NCBI RefSeq assembly: GCF_000967725.1
Contig: NZ_JXYE01000003.1
Location: forward strand, 62,001 to 126,000
DNA: 64,000 bases
Direction: 5' to 3'
Source: Loktanella sp. S4079
Lineage (GTDB): Bacteria; Pseudomonadota; Alphaproteobacteria; Rhodobacterales; Rhodobacteraceae
Below are positions 33,623 through 42,768 of this stretch, in pieces. Below the pieces are notes generated by a model. That model was not told the DNA's origin, did no database searches, and saw only the letters and a program-made list of their open reading frames with translations. The position numbers were made by a program, and so were the translations under genes. How positions within the stretch are numbered: the stretch's first letter is position 1; each line of letters begins with the position of its first letter.

Positions 33623-34242
33623 TGCGCAGCTTCTGGGGTTAGTAGCCCCTCGGCAACCAGTCGATCCGCCCATCCCTGAGGATGCTCAAACAAATGGGTC
33701 TGCCAACCACGCGCGGCAGCGGTCGCAATATTGTCGGCGCGATCATCCGCAAAAAGCAGCGATTCGGCCGCGATCCCACAATCTTGCTCGACCATCTCGT
33801 AGATACGGTGGCCGGGTTTGACCTCTTGTAGGTGGCCAGAAATATAGCGACGGTCAAACTCCTTGAGGAATGGGTAAACTGGCTCGGCCAAGTCGAACGT
33901 TTGGATGCCAAAATTGGTCAAGGCGAAGACTGGCACACCCGCCTTGCGCAACGCACGCAGCAGACGCACGGAATGCCCGATGGTTGGTGTCGCCATTTCC
34001 AGCCAGTTGTCGTGCCACATGCGAATTTCGTCACGCCAATCTGGGTTATCCTCTGCCGCAGCATAGATTGTTTCGCGGAAATTCTGGCCGCGATCGACCA
34101 GATCATTGATCCCGTGTAGATCAACCTGCGCGAACATCGCTTTGCGACGTTCTTGGCCAATTACACGGTCATAGTAACGCTCTGGCTGCCATTCAATCAG
34201 AACATTTCCAATGTCAAAGACTACCGCCTGAATATCCGCCAT
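33619..34242 (-). CDS. HAD-IA hydrolase, YihX-like
   Basis: A 207-residue HAD hydrolase with motif I FDIGNVLIEW (about 8-17), in which the second acidic residue of DxD is replaced by G as in the YihX/epoxide-hydrolase N-domain group, motif II LTNFG, the lysine near EVKPG and motif IV LFADDRADN. It might be a sugar phosphatase. The ATG at 34242 is chosen. It heads the HAD-OCD-hydrolase unit. Confidence 0.85.
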   Translation of the reverse strand: MADIQAVVFDIGNVLIEWQPERYYDRVIGQERRKAMFAQVDLHGINDLVDRGQNFRETIYAAAEDNPDWRDEIRMWHDNWLEMATPTIGHSVRLLRALRKAGVPVFALTNFGIQTFDLAEPVYPFLKEFDRRYISGHLQEVKPGHRIYEMVEQDCGIAAESLLFADDRADNIATAAARGWQTHLFEHPQGWADRLVAEGLLTPEAAQ

Positions 34243-34310
34243 CTTGGCCCCTCTTGATTTACTTAGGGCCACCTTATCAGTCGCTTATGAGGTGTAAACG
34301 GTTGACTTCG

Positions 34311-34754
34311 TTAACCTGCCGCTTGTCGGACCAATCTCTCCAAGGCGTCCAAAAAACGCGCACGATCCGCTTTGCCGAACGGCTTGCCGCCGCCCTGACG
34401 AAACGGATCTGCCGCGCGCATATCTGCCATCAAATCGCGCGTCGCGAGCACATTGCCAATATTTGCTTGGGTCAGTGGCTCTCCGTTGTGTTTAAGAACC
34501 AATGCGCCATTTTCGATACAGCGCGCTGCCAAGGGAATGTCACCGGTGACGACAACATCGCCTTTGGTCGCGCGGTCAGCAATCCACATATCCGCAACAT
34601 CAGGTCCATCCGGCACGACCACGGTTTCAACAAAAGGATTCTGCGACGGGCGAATACCGCCGTTTGAAACCACAAACATCCTGAGCTTGTGGCGCGTGCC
34701 GACGCGTTCGACCTCGGACTTTACGGGGCACGCGTCGGCATCCACATAGATCAT
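34311..34754 (-). CDS. YaiI/YqxD family (DUF188) protein
   Basis: A 147-residue DUF188 protein with the opening [17 protein letters not shown] and the [21 protein letters not shown] centre. The fold resembles PIN-like nucleases; acidic residues at D5/D7 and later DxGD-like positions support this, but no function is proven. It overlaps the S-formylglutathione hydrolase gene upstream by four bases. Confidence 0.9.
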   Translation of the reverse strand: MIYVDADACPVKSEVERVGTRHKLRMFVVSNGGIRPSQNPFVETVVVPDGPDVADMWIADRATKGDVVVTGDIPLAARCIENGALVLKHNGEPLTQANIGNVLATRDLMADMRAADPFRQGGGKPFGKADRARFLDALERLVRQAAG

Positions 34755-35581
34755 GCGTAGAGCGCCTCTGCGTGAAATGTGATGTGATCTTCCATGAAGG
34801 TCGCGATAAAGAAATAGGAATGATCGTATCCCTTTTGCAGGCGAATGGTCCCCTGCTGCCGCTTTGCGGCCATTGCTTGGGCAAAGGCCTCTGTCCCGAG
34901 CAAATCACCGAATTGGTCATCGGTGCCAGTGTCGATCAACAGTGGCCCATCAAATCCTGGGCCTTGCATGAGAACACTCGCATCATGCGGACCCCATTTG
35001 GATTCATCTGCGCCCCAATATGCCGTGAATTGTTTGCGGCCCCAATCGCTCTTGAGCGGGTTACAGATCGGCGCAAAGGCAGAAACTGACCGGAACCGCC
35101 CCGGCAACGCCATCGCCATCGTAAGCGCCCCGTGGCCACCCATGGAATGGCCGCAAATCGACTGGCGCTCCATATCGAGAGGGAATTTTTCGCCGACCAG
35201 CGCAGGAAGCTCTTCGGCGATATAGCTCCACATTTTGAAATGTTTGTTCCAAGGCTCTTCGGTCGCGTCGATGTAGAAACCAGCGCCCTGCCCCAAATCA
35301 TAGGCCTCGTCATCGGCAACACCTTCGCCACGCGGGGAGGTATCTGGAAAAATCAGGGCAATGCCCTGCTCTGCGGCCCAAGCCTGCGCACCAGCCTTTG
35401 TCATTGCGTTTTCATGGGTGCAAGTCAGGCCAGACAGATACCACAAGACCGGCACGGGTCCCAATGCCGCCTCTTCGGGTAGAAATACCGCGAATGTCAT
35501 TTCACAATTACACAGGTCAGACTGATGCGAATAGACGCCCTGCGTTCCACCGTAGCAGCGGTTCTCAGAAATGGTTTTCAT
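34751..35581 (-). CDS. fghA: S-formylglutathione hydrolase
   Basis: A 276-residue esterase-D-type serine hydrolase that hydrolyses S-formylglutathione to formate and glutathione at the end of the glutathione-dependent formaldehyde pathway. The nucleophile is S146 in GHSMGGHG; D221/D222 (IDTGTDDQF) and H254 (YDHSYFF) complete the triad; GLTCTHEN is typical. The ATG at 35581 has AAAGGGG upstream. The formaldehyde dehydrogenase partner (flhA/adhC) is not in the window. It is coupled to a DUF188 gene, which is not an obvious functional partner. Confidence 0.93.
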   Translation of the reverse strand: MKTISENRCYGGTQGVYSHQSDLCNCEMTFAVFLPEEAALGPVPVLWYLSGLTCTHENAMTKAGAQAWAAEQGIALIFPDTSPRGEGVADDEAYDLGQGAGFYIDATEEPWNKHFKMWSYIAEELPALVGEKFPLDMERQSICGHSMGGHGALTMAMALPGRFRSVSAFAPICNPLKSDWGRKQFTAYWGADESKWGPHDASVLMQGPGFDGPLLIDTGTDDQFGDLLGTEAFAQAMAAKRQQGTIRLQKGYDHSYFFIATFMEDHITFHAEALYA

Positions 35582-35645
35582 GCTCGCCCCTTTTCTCAAT
35601 TGCGAAATGGCTATCCCAGCACTGGCCGCTTGTCACCACTCTTGG

Positions 35646-36548
35646 TTAGTCGAAAGTGCCCTTGACCCGCGCCAGCAACATAAAGGCACGCGCAGTTCGG
35701 GTTTCGCCCAGCGCAAGCAGATCCTCGTCAGATGCTTCAACGGCAAATGCCGCCATAAGCTGATCAAAACGGCGCAAAAAATGCGACACAGAATCGCGGA
35801 ATATTGTGTCTTCTTTCAGCCGATGGGCCGTTGGACCCAAATGCGCAGGATCATTGACCCGGCCAAGCCCGGCAATCCCCGGCCCACGTTCTCCGCCGGC
35901 AAACCGACGCCAAAGCGCAGCAGGCGCGGGATCGGCCTGCAAGTCATCCATGTAAATCCCGTCTTGCGACAGCAGCGTCAGAACATCCTGGCTAGATTGC
36001 ACGATTTGGCGCGCATCTGGATCACGCAAGGCACGACGCAACGCAGCAAAGCCTTCGGTATCCGCCTCATTATCTGGGAAATTCAATGCCCGCGTTAAGT
36101 CAGCATGTGTCAACTGCTCGGTTGGAACAGGTGGCGGCGAAACGACCGCGGTTTCAACGGCTGCCTGCACAGGCGCGGACTTTGGCAGTGGCGGTTCACG
36201 CCGCGCCGTTGACGTAGCAGGACGCTGTGGCGCAGGCTGGCTCGCCCGCGTCTGACGCAATGCATCCAATGCCGCTTGCATCCGAAATGCTTCATCACGT
36301 GCGGCGCGTTGTGATCGCGCTGCGAATGCCACGATTGCTATCATCCCGACAGGCAAAAAGATCGCAAACAGAAGCATAACGAAACGCAAGCTGTCAAAGC
36401 CTGCGTCCGTAACGATCTGCGGGGGTAAGATCAGGAAAAACACCCCGACCAAGACAACCCAGCCCAGCCCCATCCCTAGGGCGGTGCGGTCAAAACTCGT
36501 TAACCCATCCGAACCAGACGTCATTCCGTTCTTTGGCCCGTTTTCCAT
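35646..36548 (-). CDS. Conserved membrane protein of unknown function
   Basis: A 300-residue protein with two N-terminal membrane helices (about residues 22-48 and 55-82, FVMLLFAIFLPVGMIAIVAF), a proline/alanine-rich low-complexity linker (~100-145), and a soluble C-terminal domain with LLRFD/LLLARVKGTFD-type helices. It lies 12 bases after greA. I recognise the layout as a recurring hypothetical next to greA in roseobacters, but no function follows. The domain order suggests an anchored coiled-coil or structural role. Confidence 0.6.
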   Translation of the reverse strand: MENGPKNGMTSGSDGLTSFDRTALGMGLGWVVLVGVFFLILPPQIVTDAGFDSLRFVMLLFAIFLPVGMIAIVAFAARSQRAARDEAFRMQAALDALRQTRASQPAPQRPATSTARREPPLPKSAPVQAAVETAVVSPPPVPTEQLTHADLTRALNFPDNEADTEGFAALRRALRDPDARQIVQSSQDVLTLLSQDGIYMDDLQADPAPAALWRRFAGGERGPGIAGLGRVNDPAHLGPTAHRLKEDTIFRDSVSHFLRRFDQLMAAFAVEASDEDLLALGETRTARAFMLLARVKGTFD

Positions 36549-36560
36549 TTGAATGCACCT

Positions 36561-37031
36561 TTACTGGTACTTGATGCTCAGAATTTCATAACTACGAACG
36601 CCACCGGGGGTGCGCACTTCGACGCTATCGCCTTCGTCCTTGCCGATCAACGCGCGGGACAATGGGGACTGCATGTTCAGCTTGCCGCTTTCGATGTCGG
36701 CCTCGTATTCACCGACAATTTGATAGGTCTTTTCTTCGTCGGTTTCTTCGTCGACCAGTTCAACGGTCGCACCAAATTTGATTGTGCCAGATAGTTTGGC
36801 AACGTCGATCACATCAGCGAGCGAAATCACACCCTCAAGCTCTTTGACGCGGCCTTCGATAAAGGACTGCTTTTCCTTGGCAGAGTGATATTCAGCATTC
36901 TCGGACAGGTCGCCGTGCTCACGTGCTTCGGCAATTGCACGAATGATGGCTGGGCGCTCGACGGTCTTGAGATGCTTTAGCTCTGCATCCAATTTGTCAA
37001 AGCCTGCGCGTGTGAGTGGGATCTTATCCAT
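36561..37031 (-). CDS. greA: Transcription elongation factor GreA
   Basis: A 156-residue GreA: N-terminal coiled-coil (residues 8-75, with the acidic tip around [16 protein letters not shown]) and a C-terminal FKBP-like domain. It enters the RNA polymerase secondary channel and stimulates cleavage of backtracked transcripts. It is divergent from the ETF-QO gene by about 200 bases. Confidence 0.96.
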   Translation of the reverse strand: MDKIPLTRAGFDKLDAELKHLKTVERPAIIRAIAEAREHGDLSENAEYHSAKEKQSFIEGRVKELEGVISLADVIDVAKLSGTIKFGATVELVDEETDEEKTYQIVGEYEADIESGKLNMQSPLSRALIGKDEGDSVEVRTPGGVRSYEILSIKYQ

Positions 37032-37238
37032 AGTGCATTCGCCCCCGGAAGTTAAAAAGTGTCAATCGAACGTTCATAGCCTAAGTGGGGTCATCAAAGT
37101 CAAGTCCTTGCCGCGCGCAGATGTCGCGACTTCAGGTTTTGACGTCGTGTCTTAATTGCCCCACAATCATGCATCAGGTAACCCTTGCTGCAACCGAATA
37201 AAAGGGGGCAGCGGTCCCAACAAGTAAAGGAAGTCCAG

Positions 37239-38888
37239 ATGGCCGAAGTCGAACGCGAAGCGATGGAGTATGATGTAGTAATCGTTGGCGCGGGGCCTGC
37301 TGGGCTATCAGCGGCGATCCGCCTGAAGCAACTGGATGCGGATCTGGACGTCGTCGTTTTGGAAAAAGGCTCTGAGGTTGGGGCGCATATTCTGTCCGGT
37401 GCTGTTCTTGACCCATGCGGGTTGGACAAACTGATCCCCGATTGGAAAGAAAAAGGCGCGCCGCTGAACGTACCAGTCGAGGCAGACAACTTTTACATGC
37501 TGGGCGAAGCGGGCCAATTGCGCATTCCAAACGTGGCGATGCCACCGCTGATGAACAACCACGGCAACTACATTGTATCAATGGGCAACGTCTGCCGCTG
37601 GATGGCTGAACAAGCCGAAGAGCTTGGCGTTGAAATTTTCCCAGGGATGGCCTGTTCAGAACTGGTTTATGGCGAAAACGGCGAAGTCAAAGGCGTTGTC
37701 GCTGGCGAATTCGGCAAAGAGGCTGACGGCTCTCACGGGGCGAGCTACGAACCCGGCATGGAATTGCACGGCAAATACGTCTTCCTTTCCGAAGGTGTAC
37801 GCGGCTCACTTTCAAAGCAGGTTATCGAGAAATACGCGCTAGGTGCCGGTCACGACGTGCAAAAATACGGCGTCGGGATGAAAGAAATCTGGGAAATTGA
37901 TCCCGCCAAGCACAAAGAAGGTACAGTCACCCACACTATGGGTTGGCCCTTGGGGGGTAACGCCGGTGGCGGATCGTTCATCTATCATCTTGAAAACAAT
38001 CAGGTCTACGTCGGTTTCGTTGTTCACCTGAACTACAAGAACCCACACCTGTTCCCTTACATGGAATTCCAGCGCTTTAAACACCACCCAATGGTTGCTG
38101 ATCTGCTCAAGGGCGGCAAACGCATCGCCTATGGTGCACGTGCCATCACCGAAGGCGGCTATCAGTCCATGCCAAAGCTGACCTTCCCCGGCGGCGCTTT
38201 GCTGGGCTGTTCAGCAGGCATGGTCAACGTTCCGCGCATCAAAGGGAACCACAATGCGATGCTGTCAGGGATTGCCGCCGCCGAGGCCGCCGTCGCAGCA
38301 TTCAAAGATGGCCGTCAAAGCGACGAGTTAACCACATATGAAACCGAAGTACGCGAAGGCGAAATCGGCAAAGACCTGAAAAAGGTTCGCAACGTCAAAC
38401 CATTGTGGTCCAAATACGGGTTGCTGGCCTCACTTGCGATTGGCGGCATGGACATGTGGACCAACACCTTTGGCTTCTCACTGCTGGGGACCCTGCAACA
38501 CGGCAAATCCGATGCAGACGCAACCGAAGAGGCCAGCAAGCATCAGGTGATCGACTATCCGAAACCCGACGGCACCTTGTCATTTGACCGGCTCACCAAC
38601 GTTTCCTTCAGCTTTACCAACCACGAAGAAAGCCAGCCCGCGCATTTGCACCTCAAGGACCCATCAGTGCCGGTTAACATCAACCTGCCCAAATACGCCG
38701 GCCCCGCCGCACGTTACTGCCCCGCTGGCGTCTATGAATACGTCGAAGAAGAAGGCAAAGACACACGCTTTGTCATCAACTTCCAAAACTGCGTCCACTG
38801 CAAAACCTGCGATATCAAGGACCCAAGCCAGAACATCACCTGGACAGTCCCCCAAGGCGGCGACGGACCAAACTATCCAAACATGTAA
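37239..38888 (+). CDS. Electron transfer flavoprotein-ubiquinone oxidoreductase
   Basis: A 549-residue ETF-QO, a membrane-associated flavoprotein that passes electrons from ETF (fatty acid, amino acid and choline catabolism) to ubiquinone. FAD-binding GAGPAGLSAAI is at residues 17-27, and the C-terminal 4Fe-4S cysteines CPAGVYEY, CVHCKTCDIKDP are present. AAAGGAAG lies just ahead of the ATG at 37239, which is preferred over an upstream in-frame ATG at 37185. A classical terminator follows. Confidence 0.95.
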   Translation: MAEVEREAMEYDVVIVGAGPAGLSAAIRLKQLDADLDVVVLEKGSEVGAHILSGAVLDPCGLDKLIPDWKEKGAPLNVPVEADNFYMLGEAGQLRIPNVAMPPLMNNHGNYIVSMGNVCRWMAEQAEELGVEIFPGMACSELVYGENGEVKGVVAGEFGKEADGSHGASYEPGMELHGKYVFLSEGVRGSLSKQVIEKYALGAGHDVQKYGVGMKEIWEIDPAKHKEGTVTHTMGWPLGGNAGGGSFIYHLENNQVYVGFVVHLNYKNPHLFPYMEFQRFKHHPMVADLLKGGKRIAYGARAITEGGYQSMPKLTFPGGALLGCSAGMVNVPRIKGNHNAMLSGIAAAEAAVAAFKDGRQSDELTTYETEVREGEIGKDLKKVRNVKPLWSKYGLLASLAIGGMDMWTNTFGFSLLGTLQHGKSDADATEEASKHQVIDYPKPDGTLSFDRLTNVSFSFTNHEESQPAHLHLKDPSVPVNINLPKYAGPAARYCPAGVYEYVEEEGKDTRFVINFQNCVHCKTCDIKDPSQNITWTVPQGGDGPNYPNM

Positions 38889-38894
38889 TCGCAT

Positions 38895-38920
38895 AGGCCC
38901 CCAAATCGGGGGCCTTTTTT
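38895..38920 (+). terminator. Intrinsic terminator after ETF-QO
   Basis: AGGCCCCC (38895-38902) pairs with GGGGGCCT (38908-38915) around AAATC, followed by TTTTT. Confidence 0.92.
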
Positions 38921-39039
38921 ATTGACGGGGTGCTATTGTTCAGCACCCGCTCCATTCACGAGCACTTTCCCCTTTCCACTAGCGATAAGGTGTAATTTTC
39001 AGCAAACTCATCGAAAGACTTGAAATTTTAAGGTGCCCT

Positions 39040-39957
39040 ATGACTGCAGACAATCCCAAATGGGGAAGCGTGGCCGCACGTTATCTCGCAGACCATTTGC
39101 CCCGCTCTACAGAAAACCGCGGATGGCATCATATGTCGTCGACAGCATATCAAATCGGCTGCACGGCATTGGTCAAACTGGGCTACGCAATCGAAACCGA
39201 ATGGGGCGCAATCGAAAAAGAATTACCAGAACTCCCGGCCGTCTTTCCGCGCTGGGATGATATCTGCATCGCTGTTCTTTGGCTCGCAAAACAACAAAAC
39301 CAACTTAGCTTCAGGCAGCCGGATGGCTCTGTCCCACCTGTTCAATTTGCCAATGGTCTCGTTCTCCAGAGAATGGGTGAAAATACCACTCCACCACCCA
39401 ATATTTCTGGGGCGTTAGGGCTCGGCCCGGCACACTGCACTCCAGAAACATTTACGGTGCTTGAGCAACTTGACCTTGTCGCGGAAGGCACGTGGACACG
39501 AGGTTCTGTGTCGATACTCTGGCGCACATCACCAATGCAGTGGCAACTCGATTTTCAAACGAATGAACGATTTTTGACCGCCGTACAAAGCACTATCGCG
39601 ACAATTCCAAGTGATATTGCAGGACAGATTGCGCGCCTGATCAAGATCGAAAAAACACAGATTGACGAACACATCGCGCTACATGCGATGCGGTTCGAAG
39701 ACACCCGTCAATCATTCGGCCTACTCGACCGGATGACGAGTGCTTCAACCCCGGAAATCGCGATTAAATCAATCGAATTTGCACGCATTAATGCCCTCAA
39801 CTGGGTATTCTTTCGTCATTGGCGTATAGAAGAAGGATGGCTCAAGAAGCGCGACGAAATAGCCGCGCTCCCAATCTTTCACGACAACCTGGCAATCGCG
39901 ATGCGTAGGGCAGTCATTGCTTCGCTGTACCCTACACTACCGCAGTTCGCAAAATAG
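39040..39957 (+). CDS. Hypothetical protein, 305 aa
   Basis: A soluble 305-residue protein with no signal peptide or membrane helix; it opens MTADNPKWGSVAARYLADHL, has a central LVAEGTWTRGSVSILWRTSP stretch and a helical C-terminus (about residues 195-300). No family is recognised. AAGG at 39030-39033 supports the ATG. It stands alone: ETF-QO ends upstream with a terminator and the DUF4139 gene is convergent. Codon use is AT-richer than neighbours, which suggests an acquired or fast-evolving orphan. Confidence 0.65.
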   Translation: MTADNPKWGSVAARYLADHLPRSTENRGWHHMSSTAYQIGCTALVKLGYAIETEWGAIEKELPELPAVFPRWDDICIAVLWLAKQQNQLSFRQPDGSVPPVQFANGLVLQRMGENTTPPPNISGALGLGPAHCTPETFTVLEQLDLVAEGTWTRGSVSILWRTSPMQWQLDFQTNERFLTAVQSTIATIPSDIAGQIARLIKIEKTQIDEHIALHAMRFEDTRQSFGLLDRMTSASTPEIAIKSIEFARINALNWVFFRHWRIEEGWLKKRDEIAALPIFHDNLAIAMRRAVIASLYPTLPQFAK

Positions 39958-39978
39958 CGGGAATAGCCCACGCCGCGT

Positions 39979-40001
39979 CGTAGGGTGGATCTTGATCCAC
40001 C
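39979..40001. repeat. 23-bp palindromic repeat, copy 1
   Basis: The core is GGTGGATC (39984-39991), TT, GATCCACC (39994-40001), preceded by CGTAG. An identical 23-base copy is at 59934-59956. It sits between the convergent stops of the 305-aa gene and the DUF4139 gene, where it can fold as a hairpin terminator for both. Confidence 0.75.
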
Positions 40002-40002
40002 G

Positions 40003-41649
40003 TCATTGCAACACGTAGCCAGACGGCCAAGTAAAGGTGTAGTCAAGCCTGACTTCCTCGGTTTCACCTGCCCCAAGTTGGAGGTCCCATTCCAGTATTC
40101 CGCGCTGCCCGTCTGGGTTCACGCGTGTGACGGTTGGTTGGGCAGTGATTTCCAGCTGCAAATCGTCCTGTTCTGAATAGGGGACGGCGTCGCGCAGCAA
40201 GATTTTCCAATCTCGGTTCGTGACGTTTTCTAACGTGATAATCGCCTCTTCAGTCAACTGGTTACTCGACGAGAATACACCCCGATCACCCTCAGATCGA
40301 TTAGGAACGACCCGGCTCAATAAAATGCCATCTAACGGCCCAAAGCCCATAGTCTGATCTGCACCAGCAGCGATTAATGGCAAGTGAGAACCGCCAATCA
40401 TCGTACCATCGACAAACAACATCGCCGTGCCGGGCAACAGTGTCTCTTGGGTGGTGTTGCTGAACTCAGCCATGCGGTAGGCGATGTGATCGCGGCTTGG
40501 CGCGGCTTCCGCCCAGATATCGGCATCAAGGGTGATCCGATCAAGCGGCAGGCGCAGGTCTTCGACCCCGTTGCGCACAGTGACGCGCCCCGGATAGCGG
40601 TAGGTCACGGCTGCGCCACTAAGATCAGCCTGCGCTCTGAATTCAGGTGCTGGGACTGCTGGCGACGCCATCGCCTCGGCGATTGCGGGTGCATCTTGCG
40701 ACCTGAACAACGTCTTTGCGCGCTCTAGATCCTCTTCCGAGACAATTCGACGTAACGGTGCCCAGACGCCACTTGGGGCGATTTGTTCGCGCGGCCGCGC
40801 CGTCGATAAAGTAAGTGTCACGTCATTCCAGTCCTGACCGCTCGCCTGCGAAATGACGACCGAGCGATCGATACCAAGGGTCGGCGCATCACCAGTCGTC
40901 AAGCGCATGTCATAAACCGGGGACCAATTCGCGAAACCTTCATAGGTGCTCAGGTCAATTGCAAAGTCGCCAGCCTCGGCGGCCAACACCGTAAAGGTCA
41001 GCACCGATCCCTGCTGCTCGGGCGCTATCAACGCGTCAAGTCTGCGGCGCGCCTCATCCAACGCCTCTTGGTCGTCTTCGCGCGCGCGCTCTGCGGCTTG
41101 TGCCTCTTGCTCTGCGTCAAAACCTGACTGGCGCGCAGCGAGGGTCTCATCCCCGACCATTTGCGCCAAAGCACGGATATCCGCAATGCTTTGCGCGGTC
41201 AGCGCCTCACCCGCGGTCGCCTGTGACAACCCGCGCAAGAATGCGATCTGCTCCTCTGCTGCAGCGATCCGCAAGCGAATTTGATCGATCTCAGCGTTTC
41301 GCTGGCGTAGCTGCTCCTCAAGGCGTTCCACTTCGTCCTTGGCGGCCTGAACCTCAGGAGTGGTCAAGTCGGGGGTTACAGGCAACCGGCCTTTTGCGAG
41401 GTTCACCGCGCCAAGTTGCACCTCGTCTGGGGCAGATATCCGCAATCCTTCGGTCGCGAGTTGTTCAGGTAGGCCCGCAACAATAATCTCGTGCTGGCCC
41501 TCTGGTAATTCCAAGGTCACCTGCCGCGTCACATTCGCCAAACCAGGATAGATCGTGACGGCATCAACACGTGCCTGCACTGTAAACGTATCTGCAAAGG
41601 CCGGAGCGCTAAGCGCGATAAAACTTGTCATCAAAAGTGAACGATACAT
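40003..41649 (-). CDS. DUF4139/DUF4140 domain protein, secreted
   Basis: A 548-residue exported protein. A Sec signal peptide ends near residue 19 (APAFA-D). The N-terminal DUF4140 domain (about 24-70) is followed by coiled-coil segments (~96-150 and ~165-215) and a C-terminal beta-rich DUF4139 domain (~220-548). The family is described as mucoidy-inhibitor-like or unknown; a role on the cell surface or periplasm is likely. It is divergent from a DMT transporter across a dyad and shares its 3' end with a repeat copy. Confidence 0.85.
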   Translation of the reverse strand: MYRSLLMTSFIALSAPAFADTFTVQARVDAVTIYPGLANVTRQVTLELPEGQHEIIVAGLPEQLATEGLRISAPDEVQLGAVNLAKGRLPVTPDLTTPEVQAAKDEVERLEEQLRQRNAEIDQIRLRIAAAEEQIAFLRGLSQATAGEALTAQSIADIRALAQMVGDETLAARQSGFDAEQEAQAAERAREDDQEALDEARRRLDALIAPEQQGSVLTFTVLAAEAGDFAIDLSTYEGFANWSPVYDMRLTTGDAPTLGIDRSVVISQASGQDWNDVTLTLSTARPREQIAPSGVWAPLRRIVSEEDLERAKTLFRSQDAPAIAEAMASPAVPAPEFRAQADLSGAAVTYRYPGRVTVRNGVEDLRLPLDRITLDADIWAEAAPSRDHIAYRMAEFSNTTQETLLPGTAMLFVDGTMIGGSHLPLIAAGADQTMGFGPLDGILLSRVVPNRSEGDRGVFSSSNQLTEEAIITLENVTNRDWKILLRDAVPYSEQDDLQLEITAQPTVTRVNPDGQRGILEWDLQLGAGETEEVRLDYTFTWPSGYVLQ

Positions 41650-41717
41650 CTAAGTTCTCCTATCAATGTCGCATCCTAACATGTGACTCTTTGACGGCTG
41701 CGGCTAGGCGATCCTTG

Positions 41718-41740
41718 GAAGAATTTTTGAAAAATTCTTC
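41718..41740. repeat. 23-bp AT-rich inverted repeat between divergent genes
   Basis: GAAGAATTTTT (41718-41728) and AAAAATTCTTC (41730-41740) form an 11-bp perfect dyad around a single G. It lies in the 157-bp interval between the DUF4139 gene and the DMT transporter, so it could be an operator or a dispersed repeat. Confidence 0.6.
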
Positions 41741-41806
41741 GCCCCAGATTGACCTTATCTCTTAGGCAACCCACACATTCCTAACGCTTTGACGCAAAGG
41801 CCAATC

Positions 41807-42688
41807 ATGAAGCAAACGTCCACGCAAAACCAAAACGCTAATATTGTCGGCAGTCTTTGGATGATTGTGGCGATGGCTTGCTTTGCGATCGAAGATGTTT
41901 TTGTCAAAGCTGCTGCTGAATTTTTACCTGTCGGACAGCTCTTGATCTTCTTTGGGCTGGGGGGCGCGGCGGTATTTGCCATTGCTGCTCGTGCGACAGG
42001 TACCTACCTGTTGAACCCAGATGTGCTCTCGCGCCCGATGCGCATCCGTGTGGTGTTTGAAGTATTGGGCCGCCTCTTTTACGCTTTGGCAATCGCGCTG
42101 ACACCACTGTCGTCAGCGACAGTGATACTTCAAGCGACACCCATCGTTGTGGTGGCCAGCGCCGCGTTTTTCTTTGGCGAACAGGTTGGTATCCGCAGAT
42201 GGATGGCGATTTGCGTTGGATTATTGGGCGTGTTGATCATCTTGCAGCCCGGCAGCGATAGTTTCACCCCACTATCTATTCTTGCCGTGCTGGGCATGTT
42301 GGGTTTTGCCGGTCGCGATCTGGCAAGCCGCGCAGCGCCCATGTCGTTGGGCACTGCTGTGCTCGGCTTTTACGGCTTTTTGGCGGTCGTAGCGGCGGGC
42401 ATACTCTATTGGTTTTACGAAGGCATGGTTTTGGCCCCCATCACGGTTCGGGCCGCACTTTACCTCGTGGGCGCGTCACTCGTCGGCGCGGCCGCCTACG
42501 CCGGCTTAATGAAAGCCATGCGCACAGGCGAAGTCTCTGCCGTGACCCCGTTTCGCTACACAAGACTATTGTTTGGCGTGGCCTGTGGCCTGTTCATATT
42601 TGGCGAAACGCTGAGCCCCAATATGATCATCGGAAGCCTGCTCATCGTTGTGTCAGGATTGATCATCCTATGGCGTAGCCGCCGTTGA
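41807..42688 (+). CDS. DMT family transporter (two EamA domains)
   Basis: A 293-residue EamA-type drug/metabolite transporter with ten predicted membrane helices in two repeats (about 14-145 and 155-290). AAAGG at 41796-41800 supports the ATG at 41807 rather than the in-frame ATG at 41789. It may export small metabolites; the substrate is unknown. It ends just before a bidirectional terminator and is convergent with asd. Confidence 0.88.
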   Translation: MKQTSTQNQNANIVGSLWMIVAMACFAIEDVFVKAAAEFLPVGQLLIFFGLGGAAVFAIAARATGTYLLNPDVLSRPMRIRVVFEVLGRLFYALAIALTPLSSATVILQATPIVVVASAAFFFGEQVGIRRWMAICVGLLGVLIILQPGSDSFTPLSILAVLGMLGFAGRDLASRAAPMSLGTAVLGFYGFLAVVAAGILYWFYEGMVLAPITVRAALYLVGASLVGAAAYAGLMKAMRTGEVSAVTPFRYTRLLFGVACGLFIFGETLSPNMIIGSLLIVVSGLIILWRSRR

Positions 42689-42714
42689 TAAATACCTAGA
42701 CGATCAGACAAATC

Positions 42715-42745
42715 CACAAAAAAGGGCGCCCCAAAAGCGCCCTTT
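42715..42745. terminator. Terminator between DMT transporter and asd
   Basis: AAAGGGCGC (42721-42729) pairs with GCGCCCTTT (42737-42745). On the minus strand T6 follows, so it terminates asd, whose stop is 24 bases away; it may also serve the + strand gene. Confidence 0.85.
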
Positions 42746-42768
42746 CGTGAATTCAATTGAGGCAGCGA

